DNA of 64,000 nt from NCBI GenBank assembly GCA_026027325.1, contig JAMSLZ010000002.1:2046001-2110000 (forward strand), written 5' to 3'. This document shows positions 11,360 to 24,143 of the stretch, piece by piece. How positions within the stretch are numbered: the first letter of the stretch is position 1; the number at the start of each line of letters is the position of its first letter. Both the position numbers and the translations under genes were made by a program. Under the pieces are notes generated by a model. It ran no database searches. It was given only the letters and a program-made list of their open reading frames with translations, and was not told where the DNA came from. The stretch is from Actinomucor elegans. Taxonomy: Eukaryota; Mucoromycota; Mucoromycetes; Mucorales; Mucoraceae.

Positions 11360-14300
11360 TTAATCGTAACGATGTACTAAAGGGGATGAAGGATTATATG
11401 CATATTGTTGACTATTAAGTCCACTCATCATAGAGTGGTGAGGGTTAGTAGTAGTGGTAACAGGAGGATTACTATAAATAAAAGATGAATGAGCATTTTG
11501 CTGGATAGGCAGTGCTGCAAACGATTGGCTAGAGTTCATATTGTATGAATACTGGCTAGCTGGATATGTTGGAGGCAATGGTTGTTGTTGTTGTGGCAGA
11601 GGTGAAACTTTATTCCCATAGCTACCATAGCTTACATAACTGGCATGCGAGTAACCTGATCCCTTTGATCCAACTGATGCATTATCGTTATGGTTCCAAT
11701 CTTCAGAGTAAAGGCCTTCTTCGTATTCTTCCCAAGTCATGGTAGGAATAGATTTTGGATTAAACTTGCCTTCATCAGCACCTACTACTAACTTTTTTCC
11801 TTTATCGCCGAGTACAACACGTGTATTACCCCATGAAAAGTCATCAAAGTGCCAGTATGCGTAAATAGGGATATAAAGCGAGAAAACCGGAATGGCAAAG
11901 ATAGAGACAATCATCCAAATGATATGCTCCCATTTCTTGTGACAAATAAAAATGATTGCCTGTAAACCGTATACACCAGCAATGGTGATGATAGACATGA
12001 TGGGTACCGCGCTGGTAGAAGTAGCTAACGAGTAGATAAGATAAGCTAAGTAGCCTACAATGGCTGGCTGAACCAGTGTACTGATTAAATCAAGCATTAC
12101 AACGAAACGCATAGAGAAACAACAGAAACCACATAGTTGAGGTAAGAATACAAGTTCTCCTAAATTGTGAATAGTAGAATTGATCCAACGACGACGTTGA
12201 GAGAGTAAAATAGACCATTGATCTGGTGCATTCGTAGCACATTTCGCATCTGAAACAAACTTTGTCTTGTAGGTAGGGAAATGCTTCAAAATCAAAGTGG
12301 TTAAATAACGATCCTCACCCAAATGAAGTAAGTTCTTTTTGTGGAGTGTATCGACACGATTAATCTGGTAATCTTCAATAACTTGGTTGGATACCAAAAG
12401 AGGTTGATTTTTGGTTGGTGAACGGACACGGTACATACAGAAACAGCCGGGCAAACAAGTGACAGAACCAAACAGAGACTCGAACGCCTTAATCATATAA
12501 TGAGAAATAAAGTATTCATATACTTGAATCATTGTAACCCATGTATCCTTTTCGTTAGATAGTTTAGTTTCACCACATAAGCCAATGATCTTTGCATCAT
12601 GAACAAATGAAGAGACCAAGCGATTGAGACCGTCGCCCATCACTTCAGTATCAGCATCCACCATCAATACAAACTCATAGAAGCTAGGATTAACACCAAT
12701 GATATTCTTGATTTGATGATACACCTCAAGTTCCATGGGTGTCATGGGGGCATTAAAATGAACTTTGTTCAAGAAGCGCATCAGAATCAACTGGGAATCA
12801 CGCTTACCACGATTACCAGGTTTTTGGCGTTCACTGGGTTTACCAACCTTGGATACAACGATGTATGGCACGACATGGCCATGTGATTCGTAAAGACCAG
12901 AGTAAATTTTAGCCATATTATGTTGCTTTTGGCCTTCGCCTACTGAGAGGAAGGACAGAGGCTCAGGATCAATATGAGGGTCCACACCGAGAATATCCAA
13001 TACAATACGAGGCGTTGGGCGATCATTACCACCGCCAACAATCATACCGTCGCAAATGATAAATAGTAATTTACGCTTGTCATCATACTGCAATGCTGCA
13101 ATGGAATCAATCGTCTTTTTCAATTCTTCTTCCCCTTCTGTATAACAAGGGACTTGACAAATAACGAACTTGTCATGGTTTTGTGGGTCGCGTCGCGTAG
13201 TAAACTGAAGAGCTGCTAAAAACTTGAAAACAATCACCAAACACAAGAAGACAGTGACAATCAATAGCAGATACTCTGAAAAGATACAGCGAGGCGAGTT
13301 TCTTTGATCCAAATTACCAACAAAGAATAGATTTCTTAAGCACACTTCTTGTCGGAGCTTGACTTCGGGATCTAACGGCAAAGCATCCCAATAAGCTGTG
13401 ATATCTTCGCCAGATTTTTGTCGAAACAAGTTTACTACTGCATCAGACATATAGTCGGTATCAACATTTGTGGGCATATTCATGCCTACTGGAACTTGCA
13501 CTCGACGTCCACCGCTAACATAATAAGTAAGATCATAAATACTTTCGTTCAGAATGGCCCAAATACGCGAGCTTTGAACACCACTCATATCTACAGGATT
13601 GGTGGCCTGTCTGTACACATCCTTATTGGTATAGCCCATAGTACCTATTTTGTAGTTTTTACGCAAGTATACCATCTTTTCAAAGTACCAGTCAGGACGA
13701 GGGTCTTCAGTCCAGGAACGGAAATCGTGATAATTCGAATTTGGATCAGTCAAGTTGAAGTGATAATCAAGCGAGACATAATCTGATACAGTGCCATTCA
13801 CGCCTTGACAGAGAGCAGATACTTGTACAGGAAATAAATCGCTAGCATCTTTACCAGCGTAAGCTGTAATAGCCCCCGATGGAATAACTTGGCTTGCCCA
13901 ATGATGAGGAGCAAATTTGGTCAAATCAAATACTTCACCTCGAATAGCTACATAACCATTGCCTGCAGTCCCATGTGCCTGCAACTCTGATTGTGAAAAC
14001 ACGTCTTGATGAGGACAAATCAGTTTACCAAAGAAGACCAAAAACCAAATAATAAATGCAGACATGAAAAAGATGACAATACACAAAGTGAACTTTTCTC
14101 TCCAGGCGATTTGTATATCTTTGCGTTTCATACGGCCACACCATACCATGAAGGGTGTTGGGATCCACCAAGTCATCATCCAGACAAAGATCAACCATCT
14201 TTTTCGGACGCCTGTCATTTTATGCTCCTCTTCGTCTTCAGGTGGAAGCTCTTCTACTACAGGCATTGTCTTCATTTCAAGATATGCAGAAGCATTTGAT

Positions 14301-17153
14301 TCATAGTTATCAGAGCCGGCTTGAGAGTCTGTGTCATATTGAGAATGATGATGATGGTGATGTTGCTGTTGGCGTTGATGTGGATCTTCTGATGCAAACG
14401 AGCGTTGATCTTCAGAATAGGCACTATAGGAAGACATGCGAGGATTGCCTCCACCTGCATTATTTCCAATAGCGCGTGGCACCGGTAGACCAGCAGCTGC
14501 AGCATTAGCAGCAGCTATGGCGCGTCGATCTGTATAATCTGAGGTACTTGTCAATAGATCTGCATTTGATCCAGAAGAAGCATGGGAGTATTCATCCTGA
14601 CTCATATTACGAGCCATCATATCATCACCTTGTTGTTGCAGACTTGTATTGGAAGCATGCATCATAGGTCCTAATAGATTGGCTTTGGATTCTCGTAATT
14701 CATCTCTTTGTTTTCGTTGATCTTCTTTCTCGACTGATCTCAATCTATCTTCCAAGTTTCTCCATGCTGTGTCACTCAAAAATATCTAATAATAGAGAGA
14801 AGGTTTAATTATTTTATCGAGTAAAATACTCGCCCATAAATCTTTTTTACCTTTGAGTTACCAATCATCGCTTCCTGCGTGGACCAACCAAAGATATCTA
14901 TAGTTGCTTGGCATTTGGCTCTAGATAATCGGTCAAGTTCAACACCAATACTTTGCAATATATCTATATAGCGATCGCAAAACTCGTCGTGCAAAAAGAT
15001 ATTAGCGAAACTGCCCGTCTGAAATCTTTTTGTGATGGACGTCAAACCAAGTGCCTGGACCTGAGTTTTTACTGAAGCGGAATCGAAACCAGCTGTTGCA
15101 GATCCCACAGCCATTTTATGATTGGGCCGGATACAGAATACGAACCAGGGCATGGTTTCATCCAATGTAGCAAATAATTCATCAAGAGAGGACCGGAGTT
15201 GTGCTAGTACTACTGGTACTACCTTCTTTGTTTTGGCTGTATTACCTTCCTCTTCTTCGGACTTGGCCGTGGCCGATTGCCGTTTGGTTGATTTGGAGCG
15301 TCTCATGGAAGGTTTGCGATTGGGCTTGCTGATCTGCTGGGCATTCATGATAGCATCAGCGTGTTTAGGATGCGATTCGGTCAAGATGGATTTGTCTTCA
15401 AACAAGTTGACCAAGAACGTATTATTGGAAGGTGGTAGATCAGAACTACCTCTGAACAGAGATACAAAATCGGCATTGAGTGCATCGCGATTCGATTCGA
15501 TAAAGCCTTCAGGTTGATATAGTTGAGCACCGCTAAAGTGTTGAATGATAAATTGGCTGGCACCTGTATCGGCTTTCTTGGTGCTGAATGCTTCATTACC
15601 GGTTTGATACTTGATGGTAGTTTCCAGCAACGCAATATCGTTTGATTTACCCGAATGATTGCTATTAGACTTTTTAGAATAACTATTGATAATATCAATC
15701 ATACCATGGCGTGGTTGATCAAAAAAGTCTACGCAGGCTGTATTAGTTGTGTAATCAACATCTGGGTACTCTAAACCATCAGCTTTGTATTCTGCACCAC
15801 TGGTTTCAAAAATGTATCGTAAAACATAGTTTTGTACACGTTCATTAGCGTAATTCAAACAGAATTTGTCGAGGTTGGATGCTTGGTCAGTGGTGGCCCA
15901 ACCAGGAAAGTCCAGGATGCCGATGAAATTGTGGATATTTTCGTGACATAGCTTGGAGTTCATTTGTTCAATCAGCCAAGTGAACAATAACGAGTATAAT
16001 ACAGTAGCTAACTCATCGCGTTGCGTAGCGGCTTGTTCAGCATTTAAGATCAAGGTCGTGACATCTTTCTTGATCAATTGTGTTTTGTACGTTAATACAT
16101 TCTCTAATGCTCGAGGATCGACTCCTAAGAATTCAGCTACAAGTTCCAAGCAATCGACATTCTTTACATAAGCTGCTTCTTGCATTGTAGTGTCATCTAC
16201 GAACTGAAGTTGCCCCAAATGTAATATAGAAGCCACAAGCTGCATGATGCGTGCATGATATCGCTTTCCAAGGCCTAGATGTCTCATAGAAGCCTTTAAG
16301 CTTTCGTAATGTTCAATATTATCCTCAGTTGTAAAAGGAGTACTGATAGATTTCGTATAGACATACGTAGCAGGCTCAACTAAAGATAGGGCTGCTCTCT
16401 CTTCTGGAGAGGCGCCTATCAATAGATGATAAAATATATGAAAGTTGCATTCGTTCTTCTTTCTTTGGAGCTGTTGATTGACGACTCGTTTCTTATCCAA
16501 GAGGTAGTTTAATACTTTGCATCCAATCATTCGACCTCTTTCGTTGAATTGAAGCTCCATATACTTGCCATATCTAGAAGCATGTTGATTAGAAGCTGTT
16601 TTTGCATGACCAAAAGCGTCAAGGATCGTTTGTGTATGTAGTATTTGGTTCTGCAGTTTGGATTCCTTCTTATGACTGCTGAGAGAGACTAAATGCGAAA
16701 CGATCAGGTTATTGATTTCAGTCTTTCCACTTGCTGTGTCACCGCTATTTAGAGTAATTTATATTTTAAGATGCAGAAATCTTGTTAATAAAGGGGACAG
16801 AGGAGAGATGATAGAAGATAGGAATAGGAGCTGCTTTTTTTTTACCTTAACACAATGGACTGATCTATGCCAGTTCTTCTCATATGAAGGTACGTTTGAT
16901 TTACCATTTGAAAGATGTGTGGAGAAAGTGGTGTAGATAATGAAGTATTCTTGTATTCGGCTACATAGTCGGTCGAGTCTCGAGAGATTTGATTACTTGA
17001 GCCGGGATTCAAGCAAACGAGAGCATTATCACTGATGCAGGTGTATATCAAGTTGGATTCATAACGAGTTTTCAGTTGCTGTACGAGTGAATCCAAACTT
17101 ATGTTACTTAGTGAACATAGGTCATTCACTACGGGCTTCTTTGATTTGCCCAT
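11360..17153 (-). CDS. Chitin synthase with N-terminal myosin motor-like domain (class V/VI type)
   Basis: Three exons: 17153-16846, 16744-14851, 14785-11360; 1875 residues. Residues 1 to about 740 are a myosin-like motor; the P-loop at 103-111 reads SGDTASGKT and is split by intron 1, and its end (IFLSDTAWRNLEDRLR) is joined by intron 2. Two membrane segments follow, then a cytochrome-b5-like domain near 1012-1065 (YVAIRGEVFDLTKFAPHHW), more membrane helices and the GT2 chitin synthase core: DADTEV, GCFCMYRVRSP, GEDRYLTT and QRRRW (1597-1601) are intact. It polymerises UDP-GlcNAc into chitin at hyphal tips and septa, with the motor tethering vesicles to actin in filamentous fungi. The P-loop departs from the usual GESGAGKT. 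The C-terminus is Gln/Pro/Ser-rich and I see no DEK_C domain, which many ascomycete members carry. Confidence 0.95.
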
Positions 17154-18385
17154 CTTTGTTTCGAAATAAAAAAAGTAAAAAGGAAAGACCGAGAAGAAGA
17201 AAGAAAAACTGAGAAATAGAATCCCATCTACGCACAGCTGGTAAACCAGTACACAGTCGAACTAACTCAGTTCCCTTTTGTGTAATATTGCACAAGGTGC
17301 TTAAAGGGGAAAGTGCTTTGTCTAATAATGGGTATCCCAGGTTTAAGGACAAGGGGATCACCGCTGGAACTATATATAATACCTTATACTAGACTATTGC
17401 CACTTAAATTATAAGGCCTACACGTGAATAGATGGATCTCAATAGGGCTACTCTTATTATAAGAAGGAGCTCATTCCTCAAATAACGCGTAAAGTAATAC
17501 ATTAATAAAAATTATAAGAGATGCAGCTTTGTTGATAGTTGCAATCGGAACGGTATGCTTAAATTTGACGCGCCTTATTTAATTGACGTGTCAAAAACAA
17601 TCCATCATTTCTTTCTTGAGCATTATTTTAACTCAAGAAATTTTGGACTTTTCATTAGTATACTAGTTTTAAATTCACCTTTTTGTACCTGATTATCACC
17701 CAGAAGTAGTCTTTGTCTTAGTCAACCATGTAAATTGAGCTGCCGGTGAGATGCTACTTTATCGCCAAATATAATCTTGGAAATAGAAAGACGACAAGCA
17801 AGAGCCATAAGAGGAGATAGATCAATTTATAGAACAAAATGAGAAAGCAATAGTTTTGGTAGTGAAAAATCATGAAAGCATTCATAGGATGGTAAGACTC
17901 ACCGGAGTGGCAGTTATGAGTAGAGAATATTTTCTGATTCATTAAACTGTTATTGCAATAACACGAATAACCAAGTTTAAACAGTTAACTAATATTATTG
18001 ACCAATATGGGTTCGGTATTACTTAATAGAACCTCATAGCGTATTATTGATTTTGGCGTTAAAATGTAGTATTCATTCTATTCATTTGATCTGTCCTCAA
18101 GAGTATACTTGAGGCTATAGTAGATATAGAAGCACATTCAGCATAACAAGTGGTAATTTGGCGCAATACTTGAGCAGAAACAATCAAACGTTATTTAAAT
18201 CTTCAGCGTCATATGTAAGATTGTTAGCGAATGTAAAATATTGACTGTGCTCCAATTGGATTAAAGTATTAATAGATGCAATAGCTTTTTCTGAGCATGT
18301 GTTAGTAATAGTATGCGACGTTAAAATAGAATAAATTAAAAGATCTAATAAGCTACAATATAAGCTATTAAGATTCAACGCTGTC

Positions 18386-18454
18386 TAGATTTCTCAACTG
18401 ATCCCATCAATTTAATATCACATCTGGTTACTAACATTCTCAGAATCAACTGGT
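18386..18454 (+). repeat. Dispersed intergenic repeat, copy
   Basis: Left block TAGATTTCTCAACTGATCCC, core ATCACATCTGGTTACTAA, right block ATTCTCAGAATCAACTGG. Diverged but co-linear with the other copies. Confidence 0.65.
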
Positions 18455-20816
18455 ATATTTATTGGTGCTTTTAACTCTTCCAAGTAAAATGTGTATACTA
18501 TATACTAATTGATAGATCTTAATGTACATGCACATTATATAGTTTCAATACAATAATGATTGACGGTTTTTGCGGTTTAATCATATAATTTTATCTACAA
18601 GATGCCTTGACTGTACCAACAGCACAACAAGATATCAACTAAGCCTATTCTGATATTCAACCATGTAATATTTAATGCATTTCAAGCTGAAGAATAGAAA
18701 GTACTTGATCTTCTTTTTAATTTATACAATAAACAACCCCATGCTCTGTGTGATTATATTCCTATTATCCCTTTATTATCACTTTTGACACCCAAAATTC
18801 TCACAGCTTTATAGATCTCTTTCGATTATGTTCAAATATCATACCCCAAATTTATTTCATACTCAAACAAAACTACTGTATATGTCTACTATAACATTTT
18901 TTTAGCTACATTACAATCGATATATTTTACTCGCCAGTCAAAAATATGCTCCAGTTAGGACATGTTATTTCTCAGCTGCACTTTATCCTATTTCTTTAGG
19001 CTTCATTAGCTTTTATACAACAACAAAAACAGCTATTAAAATATAATCCGAATCTTACAAAACAAACTATATTATTGTCCATGTCTTTAAAATATTTTTC
19101 GTACCTTCTAAAAACCGATGCACATTATCAGTATGCAATCCCTCAAACTTTATTGACTCTCGAAAATTTACAATGTACTGCCTAAAGGCTCACAACCTAA
19201 AAAAAAAAGTTCATATATTGGGTTTTAATTCACTTTTGTAATGTCTTAAATATACTACTGTGCGAAAAGTAAACTGACAAAGCCTGCGCATAATTTAATG
19301 GCGCATTAAAAAATATGAGTATTGTATGAAGTTTCTTTTAATTCATAGAGCAATTATACCCCGCGCATTTATTATTTGTAAAAAATATCCTAAAATTACT
19401 CTGGTGTTTTAATAAACATATACTATCAGTTACCTAGTACGCCGATTAAGATCATCATTCGGCTAAGTTATTATAATATTATACTCAGTGTATTGTTCTC
19501 AGCACACATAATGCAGTCTACATCAGGTATATCTTATGAGCAATAGCTGTTTTCTCCATTGATCTCAATTTATGTCGCATCTGATAAATAGTGTATGCTC
19601 ACAAGGACTACTAAATCTATTATGTATAGATTATATATTACGGTGTGCTGCTTTTTGTCTGTTAAACGCCATAAAGTATCTCAAATAACATTATGAAGGA
19701 AAAAGACAAGGTTTTCGGTTACTTTCAATGGTAAGAAATGTAGTAAAGCAAAAAAAAAAAAAAAAAAAAAAATACATGAAATTGCGGAAAAGGGCAATTA
19801 AACTTTACATAATTGGGTTGCGATTAGCTGGAAGGTTGAAGCATCACTTAAACTCGACAGTCGAAGCCCTATTTACTAGTATGTATCAAACAAAGCTTTA
19901 ACATGCATATGAAATTGTAAATAACAGGGTTGTATTACATATTATGCTACTACAACGTCGATAATACTGTTGAAAAGTGAGCCAAAGATATCCTATCACA
20001 ACTATGAAACTATTCAATTTTTATTGGATGATGGAATTTGATAAACGATACCGACCCTCCACCAGTACGAGCACCATGGATAAGACACTGGTAAGATATT
20101 TGACCTTTTTTTTTTAGTAGCAAGTGATTTACGATATTCACTATTTACATTAGCAAAGTATATATAAAAATAAATGAAGCATCCTGTGGTGAAAGCATTA
20201 TTATATATTTCTTTCAATGTATCAAGTTAATTTTGATAAAAGAATCTCATTTATGGAACTTTTAGAATACAATAATACCTTGATCGTTTTATACATAAAG
20301 AAAAAATATACGATATAAATGTTATTACATGCTCTCGAGTAAGAGCCAACTATCCTATTTGTTAATTATGGCTCTAAAATAACATCTTTTGGCTCTACCA
20401 AAAAGCTCAAGATTTTGAAAGTTTGAGTTACCCCTCAATATTTTATTTTTATTTTTAGAAATCCAATATTTTTAACATTTGTAAATTTCTCAACAGGTAC
20501 AGATTTAATGTTGCACTTGATGCCCAATACATGTCCGTAATATATTATTTTATCTATTAAATCACTATAGTCAAAGTACTCCAGGTATATTGTATTTTAG
20601 TGAATGGTTGTAATATGCATGTTTTTTAGATAAATCAGATCAATTGATTACTAAATCTCTTGATCACTCTCGATCGGATGTCGCATTAGATGCCTAGTAC
20701 ATACTAGTTCGAAATGAAGCGCTGGGTCTTTCAGGGCCGTTTTCTAACTAAAGTAAAATAAGTATTCCATACAATATTGACTGATAGCGAAATATATATA
20801 TTTCAACAGATAGTTT

Positions 20817-20895
20817 AGATCTATAGATCTCTCAATGAATCAGCGTCAAATGTCGTATCTGCTTAGTACATTATGCTCAGAATGAGCTGCTGCAG
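20817..20895 (+). repeat. Dispersed intergenic repeat, copy
   Basis: Nearly complete: AGATCTATAGATCTCTCAA at the left, the core CAAATGTCGTATCTG, and CTCAGAATGAGCTGCTGCAG at the right. The left block contains the palindrome AGATCTATAGATCT. Confidence 0.75.
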
Positions 20896-21751
20896 TTGTT
20901 GAAATGCTTGTTTAATTGCAACATGATTACTATTTTTATACTTGCTAACGTTATTCTAATGAGCTATATGTGCTCTATATGACATTAGAGATTCAATTCC
21001 GGATCGTGAGAGCGTATTTCTTTTAAATGTCGCATCTGTCTACAGCCTGATGCACAGAAAAAGTCAGTGAATCTTGTAAAACTTCAAGTATATCTGTAGA
21101 AGATGTATACACATGAATAAACATATTCAGTAATTACCAATGATATCTATTTGTTTTCTATTCACTGGCTATATGATATTATTATCTATCCCACGGCAAC
21201 CACTATTATGTCACACAGACCATGTACATTCAATTAAAAGAGTGATGGCCACCTCACTTGAATAGCGCCTGTTCTGATTTGCTAATTGAACAACATGCTG
21301 GTGATACTACATACTGGCTCGCCCTAATATAGTGGCCATCGATTTGACTACTTCTAAACCAACGAGGAAGAATAGCATCAACCAAAGCAGACCGTTCAAA
21401 AACATAACAAAGTCAAGTTGCCAAGATAAGCTGCATCGTAACGACGAATTCTAACGTTGAAGAATAATTGCATCATCATTGACCATACGTACACAAACTT
21501 GCAGCAATCAATATGACTAGAAGCGGCAAAAGCAGGGCAATGTATATACGTGTAAAGGAAAGGTCACATCATATATATTCAATAAACAAAGATCTTCAAT
21601 ATAAAACAAGGGTAAAAAAACACGTTTTTATGCCATTTATTGTGATACGCTCGTGGATTCCATGTAACACTTGTTATTTAAAAAGCAGCTCCTATTTTTC
21701 ATCGTTCTTTTTTCTTTTGCTTTTTTCTTATTGTTTTTTAAAAAAGTAGAA

Positions 21752-24143
21752 ATGGGAATTTTAAAATTAGGCAGTATCTACAAAAAGAAGAACAAAAAAG
21801 ACAAGGCGACTCCACCGCCGACACCTGCTACACCAACACCGAAACTGGAACCCATATCACTTGATTTGAATCTAGACTTACATAGTTCCAACTTGGATAC
21901 CAATACTTTTGTCGCACCACCACCACCTCAGCAAAAAAACAATACCGCGCCACCTGCAGGACCAGGTAGCCTGTTTGATGATATATTTGCTGAATTGGGC
22001 TCTCCAAAAGAACAAGGTAGTATTATTATTTTGAAACCAATATAGTTGTATATTTAATCATACTTTATATAATATTGTAGATTCGCTCCAAAACGATTTT
22101 TCATTGGCTATCGCCCTCTCACAACAGCTTCAATTAGAGCAGGATGACACAACAACAGCCAAAGGGATGACGGGCCCTACTAAACTGGGTAATACGACGA
22201 ATCAAAGCAACACCAGCAGCAGCATCGCTGGTAACAATCTTGTAGGCGGTGATAGCATTTATAGTAATTACCTGCGTGGCATTTCTGCCATTGATTCGAT
22301 TGATACGTCTTCGTCTTTTCAAACATCTATGTTTGATTCCCTCCTCAACAAAGGCAGCAGTAATAATACCAACCACACTAGTACTAGTACTACTGCTGCT
22401 GCTGCTGCTGCTGCTGTTACTGCTACGATGACCAAATCTACTACAGCCACCACCATTGCCACACAAGTTGTATTGGATTCAGATATTTCAGATTCTGACG
22501 AAGAATCCAAAAACTCTGAAGAGAGTGAAGATGATGACAGCCTCGCTGGTGGACGTATGACAAAAGGTGTACGACCTATCATGGAAAGACGCGGACAAGA
22601 TAATCGATTATTGGTACAGCGCAAAATTGATAATTGGTCCAGTCGAGTTGATCCTGATGCGAATCGTGTAGATGCTAATGAATCAATGATCGCTCGCATG
22701 AAAGACAGACACCGTAATCAAGTAAAGATGGCTGCTTTACGTCAACAGGAATTAATGGGTATCCATATGGTTCCACAATATGGAGCTCCGCAACAGTCAA
22801 ACAATGTCGTATTACCACACCCAGGTATGATAATGGATCCAGCCCAAATGTTTTATCAATCTCCAATGCACGATATGAACATGTTGAATAACAATTATCC
22901 TGCTGCTCCAATAACATCACCAATAACATCACCAAGCACTTCACTACCTCCAGTGGCTTTACCTGCTTCCTTTTTACCTAACCCAACTCATGTCGCCCTA
23001 TCTGCGCCTTACAAAAAAGAAGGTCAAGAGGATCCACAGCCACAACCAACAGAACATCAACGACCTTTTGTCATGTCTCAGAGTATGTCTACACCAACTA
23101 TCAACTCAAGAAAATCAGCTATGCCTCAATCACAGCCACCATTACCTTCTGCACTATCTAATAATAGTAGTTTTAGTAGTAACCATACTCATACTAGTGC
23201 CAAACAACAAGCTTCCGCACCATCCTCTGTTGCATCTCTCTCTTCCGCTGCCCTTTCCCAATCAACACCAGAAACTACCAAGGATAACATCATAGATTCT
23301 CCTATACCCATTGCCGATACCCCCACTCCTACCACTGAAGAAGACGAGGCTAATTTAGCAGATGGCATTGAAGCCGACGCAGAAAGCAGCGATGACGAAG
23401 AACGTAAATCCGTCATACTACGCAAGAAAAAATCCTCCAAGAAACTACGCCAACGTAGCGATGACGGCGATTCAGTGCATCAGCGGCAAGTACGATCTTC
23501 AAGATCGGCACCCAACTTGAAAAAGAAGCAATCGAAAAAAGCTAGTAATAGCAGCAAAACCAGCAGTCGACGCACTTCACAAGACTTTACTGCGACCCCA
23601 CCATCTGAACCAATCAACACGCCACCTCCTTTACCTACGCAATTCCATGAGGAATACGTATTACCTCGATCAAATAGCCATCATCAATTGACTCATCAAC
23701 AGCAACAACAGATGATGATGCAACAATACCGACAATCACTAAGACATATGAGGAGTGAACCCGATTTGCCAAGAAGTGGCGCCGGCGGTGGCCATCGCAT
23801 GCATGCTGGCTATCAACAACAACAGCAGCAACAATTGAATATGGAATGGGAGCGTATGCAAGCTTATCAAAGAGAACAACAACTCAAGAATCAATTTCAA
23901 CAACCTCAGCAACAGCAACAACAGCATATGTCATTTATGCCAATGTATGCACATGGCTATTATCCTAATACACCAAACACAACTGCAGTGCCTGGTGGTA
24001 TGATGCCATCTTATTCTGGAAATAATGGTATGATGATGAAGCCACAGGATAACCGTGCAAGTCATATCATGTATGGCAACAATGGTAGCAATGTCATGAT
24101 GTATCCTCAGCAGGGTTATTATCAAGCTTCGTCTTCTCGATAG
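21752..24143 (+). CDS. Unknown low-complexity protein with a UIM-like motif
   Basis: Two exons: 21752-22016 and 22081-24143; 775 residues, joined with good phase (CAAG|AT). I do not recognise a family. The N-terminus is basic (GILKLGSIYKKKNKKDK), then Pro-rich. Residues 95-102 (FSLAIALS) fit the hydrophobic-x-x-Ala-x-x-x-Ser core of a ubiquitin-interacting motif, though flanking acidic residues are weak. The best-conserved-looking part is a charged segment coded around 22560-22750 (NRLLVQRKIDNWSSRVDP, then MIARMKDRHRNQVKMAALRQ). The rest is Ser/Thr, acidic (DSDEESKNSEESEDD), basic-Ser and Gln/Met-rich, mostly disordered. Function unknown; a scaffold or regulatory protein is only a guess. Intron and long open frame make it a real gene. 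Confidence 0.75.

Larger units (their letters stand above)
17154..21751. other. 4.6 kb gene-free AT-rich stretch with dispersed repeats
   Basis: The longest gene-free interval in the window. No ORF above about 80 codons looks coding. It carries several degenerate copies of the dispersed intergenic repeat (18386-18454, about 19566-19602, about 20675-20735, 20817-20895, about 21020-21055), all in the same orientation, and an A run of about 24 near 19749. The left end holds the chitin synthase promoter, and the right end the promoter of the gene at 21752. It may be decayed transposon sequence, but no recognisable transposase or reverse transcriptase remains. Confidence 0.5.

Noticed and set aside
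22134..22699. Several long minus-strand ORFs opposite the unknown protein at 22 kb
   Set aside because: They arise from triplet repeats (CTG/GCT-type) in the sense gene and have Ser, Leu or Ala runs with no independent signal.
21752..24143. CRISPR array or satellite in Gln/Asn-coding repeats
   Set aside because: The repeats are codon runs within an open frame, not spaced direct repeats; this is a eukaryote.
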